Shown: positions 40,236-49,453, counted from the first letter of the stretch. The stretch: DNA of 64,000 nt from Ralstonia sp. 25mfcol4.1 (GCF_900104095.1 NZ_FNJO01000005.1:248001-312000), one strand, 5' to 3'. The notes: generated by a model from the letters alone, not told the origin. Numbers and translations are program-made.

Positions 40236-40769
40236 TCAAAAAGGGAACTGCGTCGTTGACAGCACCTGTTTGAGCACCATGAACGAGCGGATTTGCCTGA
40301 CGCCGGGCAGGTAGAGCAACTGCTCGGCGTGCAGCCGGTTGAAGCTTTCGCTGTCCCGGGTGCGCACCAGCATGAAGTAGTCGAATTCGCCGGTGACCAC
40401 ATGGCATTCCATGCAGCCCGACACCTTCTGTGCGGCCGACTCGAACTGGGCGAAGGATTCGGGGGTGGATCGGTCCAGTACCACGCCGATCATCACCAGC
40501 ATGCCCGCGTCTAGCGCCCGGGGGTCCAGCAGCGCCACGATGCCCCGGATCAGGCCCATCTCCTTGAGCCGCTCCACGCGGCGCAGGCAGGCCGGCGGGC
40601 TGAGGTTCACCTTGGCCGCCAGCGCCACGTTGGAGATCGACGCATCCTGCTGCAGCGCGCGGAGTATGGCCTTGTCGGCGCGGTCCAGGGTGTCAACGTG
40701 CGCCGGCGCGGCCGGCACGGGCGGGGTAGCGGATTGTCCCGAACGGGTGCGAAATTTTGTTTCTTTCAT
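40236..40769 (-). CDS. acdR: Lrp/AsnC-family regulator AcdR
   Basis: 177 residues with an N-terminal tail, then an AsnC-type helix-turn-helix (DRADKAILRALQQDASISNVALAAKVNLSP) and a RAM domain (GEFDYFMLVRTRDSESF). It is transcribed away from acdS, the standard arrangement in which this Lrp-like protein activates ACC deaminase expression. The ATG at 40769 directly precedes a typical tail; a longer start upstream would extend into the shared promoter. Confidence 0.9.
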   Translation of the reverse strand: MKETKFRTRSGQSATPPVPAAPAHVDTLDRADKAILRALQQDASISNVALAAKVNLSPPACLRRVERLKEMGLIRGIVALLDPRALDAGMLVMIGVVLDRSTPESFAQFESAAQKVSGCMECHVVTGEFDYFMLVRTRDSESFNRLHAEQLLYLPGVRQIRSFMVLKQVLSTTQFPF

Positions 40770-40816
40770 GGACAAGTTGGCGGAACAATCGAAACGTTGT
40801 GCGGTGATCTTCTGAT

Positions 40817-40827
40817 GAACAGTGTTC
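40817..40827. promoter_or_regulatory. Dyad in the acdR-acdS divergent promoter
   Basis: GAACA-G-TGTTC, a perfect 11-base inverted repeat 48 bases from the acdR start and 82 bases before acdS. Position makes it a candidate AcdR site; Lrp sites are degenerate, so this is tentative. Confidence 0.4.
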
Positions 40828-40909
40828 GCAAGGCCCGTTCTTTGCAAGCACGTTTCGCGGCTTTTTTTCTAGGATTGAGTCCATCGCCCTCAACCCCGGA
40901 GCAGCCGCC

Positions 40910-41926
40910 ATGAACCTGAAGCGTTTCCCCCGCCACACCCTGACGTTCGGTCCCACCCCGATCCAACCCATGCAGCGCTTGTCCGAGCATCTCGGTGGCA
41001 AGGTGGCGCTCTACGCCAAGCGTGAAGACTGCAACAGTGGTCTCGCATTTGGCGGCAACAAGACCCGCAAGCTCGAATACCTTATTCCTGATGCACTTGC
41101 GCAAGGCTGTGACACGCTGGTGTCGATCGGCGGCATCCAGTCCAACCAGACCCGCCAGGTCGCCGCCGTGGCCGCGCATCTGGGGCTGAAGTGCGTGCTG
41201 GTACAGGAAAACTGGGTCAACTATTCCGATGCCGTCTACGACCGCGTGGGCAATATCCAGATGTCGCGCATGATGGGTGCCGACGTGCGGCTGGTGGCCG
41301 ACGGCTTCGACATCGGCATCCGCAAGAGCTGGGAGGAGGCGATGGAAAGCGTGCGCCGGGCGGGCGGCAAGCCATATCCGATTCCCGCCGGCTGCTCGGA
41401 GCATCCGCTTGGCGGTCTCGGGTTTGTCGGGTTTGCCGAGGAAGTGCGCGCCCAGGAGGCCGAACTCGGCTTCAAGTTCGACTACATCGTCGTGTGCTCG
41501 GTCACGGGCAGTACGCAGGCCGGCATGGTGGTGGGCTTCGCGGCCGACGGCCGGGCAGACCGCGTGATCGGCATCGACGCATCGGCCAAGCCCGCACAGA
41601 CCCGCGCGCAGATCCTGCGCATCGCCAAACACACGGCGGGGCTGGTGGAACTCGATCGCGACATCGTCGATGCCGATGTCGTGCTCGACACGCGCTACGG
41701 CGGACCGGAATACGGCCTGCCGTCGGAAGGCACGCTCGATGCCATCCGCACCTGCGCGCGGTATGAAGGGGTGATGACCGACCCCGTCTACGAAGGCAAG
41801 TCGATGCACGGCATGATCGACATGGTGCGGCGTGGCGAATTCCCGGCCGGTTCGCGCGTACTCTATGCCCACCTGGGCGGCGTGCCGGCATTGAGCGCCT
41901 ACAGCTTCCTGTTCCGGAACGGCTGA
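40910..41926 (+). CDS. acdS: 1-aminocyclopropane-1-carboxylate deaminase
   Basis: 338 residues, the same length as the well-studied Pseudomonas enzyme. The PLP lysine is Lys51 in FGGNKTRKL, the catalytic residues Ser78 (GGIQSNQ) and Tyr294 are present, and Glu295 (VYEGKSM) and Leu322 (YAHLGG), which separate true ACC deaminases from D-cysteine desulfhydrases, are both conserved. It cleaves the plant ethylene precursor ACC to 2-oxobutanoate and ammonia, a trait of root-associated bacteria. A divergent acdR gene lies 140 bases upstream. Confidence 0.97.
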   Translation: MNLKRFPRHTLTFGPTPIQPMQRLSEHLGGKVALYAKREDCNSGLAFGGNKTRKLEYLIPDALAQGCDTLVSIGGIQSNQTRQVAAVAAHLGLKCVLVQENWVNYSDAVYDRVGNIQMSRMMGADVRLVADGFDIGIRKSWEEAMESVRRAGGKPYPIPAGCSEHPLGGLGFVGFAEEVRAQEAELGFKFDYIVVCSVTGSTQAGMVVGFAADGRADRVIGIDASAKPAQTRAQILRIAKHTAGLVELDRDIVDADVVLDTRYGGPEYGLPSEGTLDAIRTCARYEGVMTDPVYEGKSMHGMIDMVRRGEFPAGSRVLYAHLGGVPALSAYSFLFRNG

Positions 41927-41936
41927 GCGGCGCGCC

Positions 41937-42860
41937 TCAGCGCAGCAGGTCTTCCACGCGCTGGCGGCACAGCCGCACAAACTGTTGTGCCGCCGTGGAC
42001 TGTCCCTGGCCCGGGTGAAACGCCAGGATGGCCCGGAAGCGCACCGCGCCGGCAAATGGCACGCTGCGCAGCCCCAGCGCCGTATAAGTGCGCGCCACCA
42101 GCGGGTTGGTGATGGCCAGCCCGACGCCGGCCAGCACCATCGCACATTGCGTATGGCTGTATGGCGTGGTGGCGACGAACCGGGCCCTGTGGCCGTGCTC
42201 GGCGAAGGCGGATTGCAGTTGCCGCTGGGCCGGGTCGGCCGCATCCAGCCCGATCAGCGGGGCATCGGCCAGGTCCGCCACTCCGATGCGACCCCGCGCG
42301 GCAAACGGATGTGTGGCCGGGACGATGCAGACCGCCGGAATGGCGTAGAACTCCGAGGCGGTCAGTCCGCTGGTGTCCACTTCGTCGCCCATGAAGGCCA
42401 GGTCGAGCTCGCGTTGCAGCAGCCGTTCGCGCAGGCCGCGGGAGCTGTCCACCTCCAGCCGGCAATGGCTGCGCGGATAGCTGTGGGTGAAGTTGGCCAC
42501 CGCCAGCGGCATCACGCTGGCGGCCATCGCGTGCAGGGCGCCCACGCGCAATACGGTGTCCTCGTGCGAGCGCAGCAGGTCGATCTTGCGCTGCACGGCG
42601 TCCAGCCCGACGTAGACGCGCTCGACTTCGTCCATCAGCGCGGTCGCCTCGGCGGTCGGGACCATGCGCCCCTTGCTGCGGTCGAACAGCCTGAGCCGCG
42701 CCGATTTTTCGAGTTGCAGCACGATCTGGGTCACGGCTGGCTGGCTGATATGCAGCGCCTCGGCGGCCCGGCGCGCGGAGCCCAGCCGCATGACCATGCG
42801 GAACACCTCGATCTGCCGCGCGCTGATGGTCTGCCCGGCGTACTCGGCTGTCTTGTCCAT
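41937..42860 (-). CDS. LysR-family transcriptional regulator
   Basis: 307 residues. Helix-turn-helix in QIEVFRMVMRLGSARRAAEALHISQPAVTQIVLQLEK-type sequence near residues 17-52, then the effector domain. The ATG at 42860 has AGGA five bases upstream; ATG at 42866 is equally in frame. It is divergent from the PLP-enzyme gene, and a 15-base LysR box lies between them, so it most likely controls that gene and the following binding-protein gene. Confidence 0.9.
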   Translation of the reverse strand: MDKTAEYAGQTISARQIEVFRMVMRLGSARRAAEALHISQPAVTQIVLQLEKSARLRLFDRSKGRMVPTAEATALMDEVERVYVGLDAVQRKIDLLRSHEDTVLRVGALHAMAASVMPLAVANFTHSYPRSHCRLEVDSSRGLRERLLQRELDLAFMGDEVDTSGLTASEFYAIPAVCIVPATHPFAARGRIGVADLADAPLIGLDAADPAQRQLQSAFAEHGHRARFVATTPYSHTQCAMVLAGVGLAITNPLVARTYTALGLRSVPFAGAVRFRAILAFHPGQGQSTAAQQFVRLCRQRVEDLLR

Positions 42861-42869
42861 CCTCATCCT

Positions 42870-42884
42870 ATAAGTTTGGCTTAT
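42870..42884. promoter_or_regulatory. LysR box ATAAG-N5-CTTAT
   Basis: A perfect dyad of the classic T-N11-A type in the gap between the LysR gene and its divergent neighbour. It is so close to the LysR start that binding would also repress the regulator. Confidence 0.65.
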
Positions 42885-42940
42885 CAAAAACGCCGGGTGG
42901 CTTGCGTCGCGGCGGCATGTCTGCCCGTAGACTCGCCGTC

Positions 42941-44149
42941 ATGCCATTCCAGTCCGTCGCCATGTCCCACATCCATACACCCGGCGTTGTGCCGACCGTC
43001 AATCCCGCACTGCACGCCTTGCGATGCGTGACTTGCGCCGAGGTCTACCCGGTAGCCGACCTGCCGGAAGGCTGCCCGGCCTGCGCCTGCCAGGGCCGGC
43101 CAAGCAGCCTCGAAGCGGTCTACGGTAGTGGTGACAGCACCCCGGCGCCCGATTTTGCACCAAAAAGCCAGGGTTATCGCTGGGGCCACTGGATGCCGTA
43201 CCTGGACGGCGTGACGCTGGGAGAGGGCGCCACCCCCTGCCTGCCGGTGCCGTCGCTGGCCGCGCTGGCCGGCGTGGCGGCGATGTGGATCAAGAACGAA
43301 GGCGCCAATCCGACCGGTTCGCACAAGGACCGTATGTCCGCCCAGGCGGTGAGCCGGGCGCTGGCGTCCGGAGCGCGCGATGTGGTGCTGGCGTCCAGCG
43401 GCAACGCGGCGGTGTCCGCCGCGGCCTATTGCGCCGCCGCCGGGCTGCCGTGCGAGGTGGCCACCTATCGCGACCTGCCAGCGGTGTTCGACGTGGCCCT
43501 GCGCCACTACGGCGCGCGCCGCGTGATTTGCGAGACCGGGCACGCGCGCTGGGAACACGTGCGGCGCCGCGTTCGTGACGAAGGTGCCTTCGCGCTGACG
43601 AACTACAGCCTGCCAGCCGTCGGCAGCCCGGCATTTGGCGTGGAAGGCTACCGGGCCGCCGCGCTCGAATGGGTTCACCAGGGCTGCCTGCCCGACCATG
43701 TGATGGTGCCCACCGCACGCGGCGACCTGCTGTGGGGACTCTACAGCGCGCTGCGCGATCTCGTGAGAATGGGGCATCTGGCCCGCGTGCCGAAGCTGTG
43801 GGCCGTCGAGCCGTTTCCGCGCCTGGCCCGCGTGCTGGGCGGGGCGTCGCAGCAGGCCGATTTTGCGGGGGCAACACAGCAGTTTTCCACGGCCGGGTCC
43901 ACCGTCACGGCACAGCAGGTGCATGCGGTCACGCGATCAGGTGGCGGCGCGGTGGTGGTGGGCGACGATGGCGCACGGGCGGGCACCGGCCAACTGGCCG
44001 CCGCCGGATTCTGGGTCGAGCTTTGCGCCGGCGCGGGGCTTGCCGCCGCCCGGATGCTGCGCGCCGATGGCCGCATCGCTGCATCGGAAACCGTTCTGCT
44101 GGTGCTGACGGCGCGCGGCGACCGCGACCCGGCACAGATTTCAAACTAG
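42941..44149 (+). CDS. PLP-dependent lyase of the threonine synthase-like family with zinc ribbon
   Basis: 402 residues. The N-terminus has a rubredoxin-like zinc ribbon (RCVTCAEVYP then GCPACACQG, four paired Cys), and the fold-type II PLP domain follows with the Schiff-base Lys in PTGSHKDRM and the phosphate-binding region ASSGNAAVSAAAY. This is the layout of archaeal-type threonine synthases and related pyridoxal enzymes. Its place next to a Bug-type binding protein and regulators argues for a catabolic role rather than threonine synthesis; that is inference. Start uncertain: ATG at 42941 used, 42962 possible, neither with a clear ribosome site. Confidence 0.85.
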   Translation: MPFQSVAMSHIHTPGVVPTVNPALHALRCVTCAEVYPVADLPEGCPACACQGRPSSLEAVYGSGDSTPAPDFAPKSQGYRWGHWMPYLDGVTLGEGATPCLPVPSLAALAGVAAMWIKNEGANPTGSHKDRMSAQAVSRALASGARDVVLASSGNAAVSAAAYCAAAGLPCEVATYRDLPAVFDVALRHYGARRVICETGHARWEHVRRRVRDEGAFALTNYSLPAVGSPAFGVEGYRAAALEWVHQGCLPDHVMVPTARGDLLWGLYSALRDLVRMGHLARVPKLWAVEPFPRLARVLGGASQQADFAGATQQFSTAGSTVTAQQVHAVTRSGGGAVVVGDDGARAGTGQLAAAGFWVELCAGAGLAAARMLRADGRIAASETVLLVLTARGDRDPAQISN

Positions 44150-44165
44150 AGGCTCGGAGAGACCC

Positions 44166-45140
44166 ATGACGTTGCGCTACCTGACCGCCATCTTTTCCGT
44201 CGGCCTGGCCGCGGCCCAAGTACCCGTGGCCCATGCCGCCGGCTATCCCGACAAGCCAGTCCGCCTGATCGTGCCATGGGCCGCCGGCGGCAGCACCGAT
44301 GCCCTGGCGCGCGCCGTGGCGCAACGGATGAGCGAATCGATGGGCCAGCCGGTGGTGGTTGAAAACCGCGCGGGCGCCTCGGGCCGCATCGGCGCCGAGG
44401 CGGTGGCCAAGGCCACGCCCGATGGTTACACGCTTGGGGTGATCGAGCTGGCCCACACCGTGGCGCCATCGGTGTTTCGCCAGATGTCCTACGATGTGCT
44501 GCGCGATTTCGCGCCGGTCTCGCTGCTCGGCGAATCGCCGCTGGTGCTGTTCGCGGACAGCACGCGCTACCGGCCCGGCGACATCCAGCGATTCCTGGCC
44601 GACGCCCGCCAGTCCGGCAAGCCACTGCAACTGGCCACCAGCGGCAGCGGCACGATCAGCCATCTGGCGGCCAAGATGCTGGAGGCACAGGCGGCCATCC
44701 CCGTCGATGCCGTGCCCTATCGCGGATCGGCCCCAGCGTTGACCGATGTCTCGGCCCAACTGGTTTCTGGCCATTTTGCGACGCTGGCCAGCGGCAGCAG
44801 CCTGCTCGGCGGCGGCAAGATCACGGCGCTGATGGTGACGGGGCCGTCGCGGCTCGCCGCGCTGCCGAACGTGCCGACATCGACCGAGGCGAAACTGCCG
44901 GCCATGCAGGTGGGTCAGTGGTGGGCGTTGGTGGCGCCGGCGCGCACGCCGACGGCGGTGGTTACACGCCTCAACGACGAAGTGCGGGCGGCGCTGGCCA
45001 ATCCGCAGACCAGGGCGCGCCTCGATAGCCAGGGCATCGACCTCAAGGCATCCACGCCGGCGCAACTGGGCGACCGGCTGCGTGGCGAGGTGGACCGCTG
45101 GGGTCAACTGGTGAAACAGGCAGGAATCCAGCCGGAATAG
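44166..45140 (+). CDS. Bug-family (tripartite tricarboxylate transporter-type) periplasmic substrate-binding protein
   Basis: 324 residues with a signal peptide ending near AHA (residue 24) and the family pattern: YPDKPVRLIVPWAAGGSTDALAR, VVENRAGASGRIGAEAVAKATPDGYTL, and a C-terminal RLNDEVRAAL. Bug proteins are very abundant in Burkholderiales and bind carboxylates or other small molecules. It starts 16 bases after the PLP-enzyme gene, so the two are likely one operon and the bound ligand may be the PLP enzyme's substrate. Confidence 0.93.
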   Translation: MTLRYLTAIFSVGLAAAQVPVAHAAGYPDKPVRLIVPWAAGGSTDALARAVAQRMSESMGQPVVVENRAGASGRIGAEAVAKATPDGYTLGVIELAHTVAPSVFRQMSYDVLRDFAPVSLLGESPLVLFADSTRYRPGDIQRFLADARQSGKPLQLATSGSGTISHLAAKMLEAQAAIPVDAVPYRGSAPALTDVSAQLVSGHFATLASGSSLLGGGKITALMVTGPSRLAALPNVPTSTEAKLPAMQVGQWWALVAPARTPTAVVTRLNDEVRAALANPQTRARLDSQGIDLKASTPAQLGDRLRGEVDRWGQLVKQAGIQPE

Positions 45141-45149
45141 GCGAGGGGA

Positions 45150-45917
45150 TCAGCCCCGGTACTGCTGCGCATGCAGATAGGCATCGCGGGACGGCAGCAG
45201 GTGGCTGGCGCACAGCGCCACCAGCCCGTCGATATCGCCGGCCTTGAGCGCTTCGATCATCTGCCAGTGTTCCAGGCGGGCGCGCTCGCGGTATTCGGGC
45301 GAGACCAGCGACGCAAAGCGGATGGGATGGGTCTGCCGCGCGAACTCGGCAATCGCCTTCTGCAGCGTCTGGTTGCTGCAGAGGCTGAACAGTTCGCGAT
45401 GGAACGCCAGGTTGACGCGGAACACCGTGCGCGCGTCGCCGGCCGCCACGGCGGTGTCGTGCTGCTGCTGGATGGCGATCAGTGTGTCGAGGTGCGCCGG
45501 CACGCGCTGCAGATCGATGCGCCGGGCTGCCTCGGTCTCCAGCATGGCGCGCACTTCGTACAGTTCGGTCACTTCCTGCGCCGAGAACGATCGCACCAGC
45601 GCGCCGACGTTCTTGCGGCGCTCCACCAGCCCCAGGCGATCCAGCGCGGCCAGTGCGTCCCTGACCACGTGCCGCTTGACTTCGAAGCGCGCCATCAGAT
45701 CGTCCTCGACCAGGCGCTCGCGGGGGTGCAGCCGGCCAAAGACGATATCTTCCTCAAGCGTGGCAACCATCGCGTCGAGCGGGTCCTGGGCGATGGCGGC
45801 GGGGCTGCGCGTGTTGGAACTGGGCATCGGCATCTGGTGAATCGCACCGGGGCTGGGCCCTGGCGCTTGGTGGCGAGTCGGAACGAGGCCGACATTCTGA
45901 TCGATTTTCCGGTCCAT
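45150..45917 (-). CDS. GntR-family regulator with FCD domain
   Basis: 255 residues with a disordered N-terminal stretch, the winged helix (PRERLVEDDLMARFEVKRHVVRDALAALDRLGLVE) and an FCD domain (EVRAMLETEAARRI, FHRELFSLCSNQ). Located 20 bases downstream of the IlvD/Edd dehydratase gene on the same strand, so it probably regulates that gene and is co-transcribed. Start may be the ATG at 45833 instead of 45917. Confidence 0.88.
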   Translation of the reverse strand: MDRKIDQNVGLVPTRHQAPGPSPGAIHQMPMPSSNTRSPAAIAQDPLDAMVATLEEDIVFGRLHPRERLVEDDLMARFEVKRHVVRDALAALDRLGLVERRKNVGALVRSFSAQEVTELYEVRAMLETEAARRIDLQRVPAHLDTLIAIQQQHDTAVAAGDARTVFRVNLAFHRELFSLCSNQTLQKAIAEFARQTHPIRFASLVSPEYRERARLEHWQMIEALKAGDIDGLVALCASHLLPSRDAYLHAQQYRG

Positions 45918-45937
45918 GGCGCGTGTCCCGCCGCAGG

Positions 45938-47722
45938 TCAGGCGCCGTTGCCCGGCACCTTGCCCCGGGTCTCGGCAGCGCGCAGGAAGTCGAAGTCCAC
46001 GCCCTGATCCGCCTGGTTGACCGTGGTGAGGAACAGCTTGCGGTAGCCACGGTCGGCGGTGGGCGCCACCACCGGCGTTTGCTGCGCGCGGCGCGCCAGT
46101 TCGTCGTCGCTGACATGCAGCGTGAGGTCGCGTCGCGCCACCGACAAGCTGATCCGGTCGCCGTTGCGCACGTAGGCCAGCGGCCCGCCAATCGCCGATT
46201 CGGGCGTCACATGCAGCACGATGGTGCCGAATGCCGTGCCGCTCATGCGGCCGTCCGAAATACGCACGAGGTCCTTCACGCCCGCGCGGGCCAGCTTGCG
46301 CGGAATGGGGATATAGCCTGCCTCGGGCATGCCGGGCGCGCCTTTGGGGCCGATGTTCTTGAGCACCAGGATGTCGTCGGCCGTCACGTCCAGGTCGTCG
46401 CTGTCGATGCGGTTGGCCAGGTCGGCGGCGTTCTCGAACACCACGGCGCGTCCCTCGTGCTCCATCAGCCTGGGGTGTGCGGCCGACTGCTTGATGATGG
46501 CGCCGCCCGGGGCCAGGTTGCCGCGCAGCACGGCAATGCCGCCCTGCGGATAGATGGGGTTGTCGCGCGTGCGCACCACCTCCTGCCTGAAGCCGGGGCC
46601 GGCGCGCTCGATTTCCTCGCCCAGCGTGCGGCCGGTCACGGTCAGCGCATCCAGGTGCAGCAGCGGCTTCAGTTCGCGCAGCAGCGTGGCCATGCCGCCC
46701 GCGTGGTGGAAGTCTTCCATGTAGTGGTCGCCGGACGGCTTCAGGTCCAGCAGCACCGGCGTGTCGCGCCCCATGCGGTCCAGTTCCGCCAGGTCGATGT
46801 CATAGCCCATGCGGCCCGCGATGGCGGCCAGGTGGACGATACCGTTCGTCGAACCGCCAATCGCCAGCAGCACGCGCATGGCGTTCTCGAAGGCGGCCGG
46901 CGTCAGGATCCTGTCGATCGTCAGGCGTTCGCGCGCAATGCGCACGGCTTCCGTGCCGGTCTGCTCCGCCACGCGGATACGGTCGGCGGTCACGGCCGGC
47001 GGCGAGGCGCCGCCGGGCACGGTCATGCCCAGCGCCTCGGCAATGCAGGCCATGGTGCTGGCCGTGCCCATCACCGAGCAGGTGCCCACGCTGGCCACCA
47101 GCTGGTTGTTGACGTCGGCAATCTCCCCGGCGTCGATCTCTTCGGCGCGGAACTTGCCCCAGTAGCGGCGGCAGTCGGTGCAGGCGCCCACGCGCTCGCT
47201 CCGGTGCGATCCGGTCAGCATCGAACCTGTAATGAGCTGGATGGCCGGGATGCCGGCCGACGCCGCGCCCATCAGCTGTGCGGGCACGGTCTTGTCGCAG
47301 CCGCCGATGAGGACCACGGCATCCATCGGCTGCGCGCGGATCATTTCCTCGGTGTCCATCGACATGAGGTTGCGCAGGTACATGCTGGTGGGCGCCGAAA
47401 AGCTCTCGTGGATCGAGATCGTCGGAAAGTCCATCGGCAGGCCGCCGGCCAGCATGATGCCGCGCTTGACGGCCTCGATCAGCTGCGGCGCGTTGCCGTG
47501 GCAGGGGTTGTACGCGCTGCCCGTGTTGACGATGCCGATGACCGGGCGGTCCAGCGCGTCGTCGGTATAGCCCGCGCCCTTGATGAACGCCTTGCGCAGG
47601 AACAGCGAGAAGCCCCGGTCCCCGTAATTGGTCAGGCCTTTGGAGATGCCGGTGGCGGCTTCGGCCGGGGCGATGTCGTGGCGCGGGGTGGCGCCATTCG
47701 GGTTCTGGTCGTCGTCGGACAT
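45938..47722 (-). CDS. IlvD/Edd-family dehydratase (probable sugar-acid dehydratase)
   Basis: 594 residues. Iron-sulfur cysteines in NPCHGN (about residue 74), GGCDKT and CTDCRRYWGKF match the [2Fe-2S] sugar-acid dehydratase subgroup (L-arabinonate/D-xylonate dehydratases). SDGRMSGTAFG near the C-terminus is the signature of the superfamily. It removes water from a 2,3-dihydroxy acid. The branched-chain dihydroxyacid dehydratase role is less likely because no ilv genes are near and a GntR regulator is attached. The ATG at 47722 is a normal start; the longer GTG-type extension is not family-like. Confidence 0.9.
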   Translation of the reverse strand: MSDDDQNPNGATPRHDIAPAEAATGISKGLTNYGDRGFSLFLRKAFIKGAGYTDDALDRPVIGIVNTGSAYNPCHGNAPQLIEAVKRGIMLAGGLPMDFPTISIHESFSAPTSMYLRNLMSMDTEEMIRAQPMDAVVLIGGCDKTVPAQLMGAASAGIPAIQLITGSMLTGSHRSERVGACTDCRRYWGKFRAEEIDAGEIADVNNQLVASVGTCSVMGTASTMACIAEALGMTVPGGASPPAVTADRIRVAEQTGTEAVRIARERLTIDRILTPAAFENAMRVLLAIGGSTNGIVHLAAIAGRMGYDIDLAELDRMGRDTPVLLDLKPSGDHYMEDFHHAGGMATLLRELKPLLHLDALTVTGRTLGEEIERAGPGFRQEVVRTRDNPIYPQGGIAVLRGNLAPGGAIIKQSAAHPRLMEHEGRAVVFENAADLANRIDSDDLDVTADDILVLKNIGPKGAPGMPEAGYIPIPRKLARAGVKDLVRISDGRMSGTAFGTIVLHVTPESAIGGPLAYVRNGDRISLSVARRDLTLHVSDDELARRAQQTPVVAPTADRGYRKLFLTTVNQADQGVDFDFLRAAETRGKVPGNGA

Positions 47723-47817
47723 GGTCGGATGCGGTAGGGTGGGCGCGACGCCCCTGGAGGAATGTCGGCCCAAGGATAGTCGAGTCGCGCCCGATTGTCG
47801 TCGGTATTGTCACCTAA

Positions 47818-47829
47818 ATTATTAATAAT
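47818..47829. promoter_or_regulatory. AT-rich palindrome upstream of the IlvD/Edd gene
   Basis: ATTATTAATAAT, a perfect 12-base dyad about 95 bases before the dehydratase start in a GC-rich genome. Candidate site for the GntR regulator encoded with that operon. Confidence 0.4.
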
Positions 47830-47975
47830 ATCGATTCGATGCGGCTCCCCGGTGGCGCCGTGTCCCACATCGGGTGTCGGCATCCGTCTGATTCCGGCGC
47901 GCGGGGCAGGCGCTTCACAATCTGCCAGAGGACCGAGCCCGTTCGATCCCTGACCGATTTCAATGGAGGTGCCCT

Positions 47976-48551
47976 GTGAAACGATCTCTCGCGCCGCTGG
48001 CTGCGGCAGGTATTGCCCTGGCCGGTGCGGCACTCGCGGCACGCGCCTATGGCAAGTTCTCGGGTGGTAAACGGGGCAATGCCGCGGTGCCCGAGCCGGC
48101 GAAGCCGGTGGACCTGGATCGCTATCTTGGCAAGTGGTACGAGTTTGCGCGCTACGAGAACGGCTTCGAACGCGGCTGCGAGGGCGTGACGGCCGAGTAC
48201 GCGCTGCGCGACGACGGCCTGGTATCGGTGCGCAACACCTGCCATGAGGGCTGCGCCGACGGCGAGGCGCGCATATCGGAAGGCCGTGCCCGCATCGTGC
48301 CGGGCAGCGGCGGGGCCAAGCTCGAAGTCTCGTTCTTCGGTCCGTTCTTCTTCGGTGATTACTGGGTGCTGGACCACGCCGACGACTACACGTGGTCGAT
48401 CGTCGGCGAGCCTTCAGGCCGCTTCCTGTGGATCCTCACACGCGAAGCCCGCCCGCCGCGCGCACTGGCCACCTCACTGATCGCCCGCGTGGCCGCGCTG
48501 GGGTATGACACGGCGCTGCTACGCGAGACGATGCACGGCGCGGTGCACTGA
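47976..48551 (+). CDS. Bacterial lipocalin (Blc-like)
   Basis: 191 residues starting at GTG (GGAGG lies upstream, and no ATG fits). An N-terminal hydrophobic signal or anchor segment (residues 7-23) precedes the lipocalin domain: KWYEFARYENGFERGCEG (the GxW-type first motif), FFGDYWVLDHADDYTWSIVGEPSG and the TREARPP stretch. There is no lipobox Cys, so it is not a classic lipoprotein. Blc-type lipocalins bind fatty acids or lysophospholipids at the envelope. Confidence 0.92.
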   Translation: MKRSLAPLAAAGIALAGAALAARAYGKFSGGKRGNAAVPEPAKPVDLDRYLGKWYEFARYENGFERGCEGVTAEYALRDDGLVSVRNTCHEGCADGEARISEGRARIVPGSGGAKLEVSFFGPFFFGDYWVLDHADDYTWSIVGEPSGRFLWILTREARPPRALATSLIARVAALGYDTALLRETMHGAVH

Positions 48552-48568
48552 TCGGAATGGCCGCGCGG

Positions 48569-49384
48569 CTAGACCGCCAGCATGACCGCCAGCACCACGG
48601 CCAGCAGGGCGATATAGGTCACGGCGTGGATGCGGTCGGGGATGCGTCCGATCCAGCGCGCTGCCAGCCGGATGCCTGCCCAGGAACCGCCCGCCAGCAC
48701 GGCGAAGGCCAGCAGGTCCACATAGCCGGCGTGGCCGGGGCCTAGCGTCGCGCCCTGCCGCCAGGCCAGCGCAACGTAGGTGGCAGTGGCGGCCAGTGCC
48801 ATCGGCAAGGACAGCGGATTGGCCATGGCCGTGGCCTGCGTCATGGTGGCGCCGCGCCGGCGCATCAGCGGCACGGTCATCACGCTGCCGCCGACGCCCA
48901 GGAACGCGGCGATGGTGCCGATGCCAAGGCCGACCGCAGCCGTGGTTGCGGCGCGCATCGGCGCCGGGGCTGGTGGGCGCGCATGCATGAAGCCGGGGCG
49001 CAGCGCGCTATCCAGGATGGTCAGGGCCAGGTAGGCGATGAAGGCCCAGCGCACCCAGTCGCCGCTGAGCCAGCTGGCGGCGGCCGCGCCCACGATGGCG
49101 CCAGCCGCGATATAGCCAGCCATCGCACGGGCCTGCGGCCAGTCCAGATTGCCGGCGCGATGGTGGCGCCAGGTGGCCATCGAAGCGCCGAAGATCATCA
49201 CGCACGAGGATGTGGCCACCGCGATCTGCATGGCCGACCGCGCCACGGGAGTGCCGGCGTCGTGCGTCATGGTGAGCATCGTATAGAGCAGCGGCACCAC
49301 CACAAAGCCGCCGCCAAAGCCAAACAGCACGGTTGTGACACCGGCCAGACCACCACAGACCAACAGCATCGCGTACATGGACAT
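48569..49384 (-). CDS. TSUP-family membrane transporter (TauE/SafE)
   Basis: 271 residues with about eight membrane helices in two repeats: GFGGGFVVVPLLY in the first and GVGGSVMTVPLMRRRG in the second, the TauE/SafE family pattern. Members export sulfite or organosulfur anions or take up small anions. It is divergent from an AraC-type regulator. Confidence 0.9.
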   Translation of the reverse strand: MSMYAMLLVCGGLAGVTTVLFGFGGGFVVVPLLYTMLTMTHDAGTPVARSAMQIAVATSSCVMIFGASMATWRHHRAGNLDWPQARAMAGYIAAGAIVGAAAASWLSGDWVRWAFIAYLALTILDSALRPGFMHARPPAPAPMRAATTAAVGLGIGTIAAFLGVGGSVMTVPLMRRRGATMTQATAMANPLSLPMALAATATYVALAWRQGATLGPGHAGYVDLLAFAVLAGGSWAGIRLAARWIGRIPDRIHAVTYIALLAVVLAVMLAV

Positions 49385-49453
49385 CGTCGAAAATTGAATC
49401 GCGTATCAGGGTTGAAGCGATACGATAGGTCCGCGCCGCTTGGCTGGCTTGCG

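Noticed and set aside
45923-47737. 604-codon open frame on the plus strand
   Set aside because: Antisense to the IlvD/Edd dehydratase; same shadow composition.
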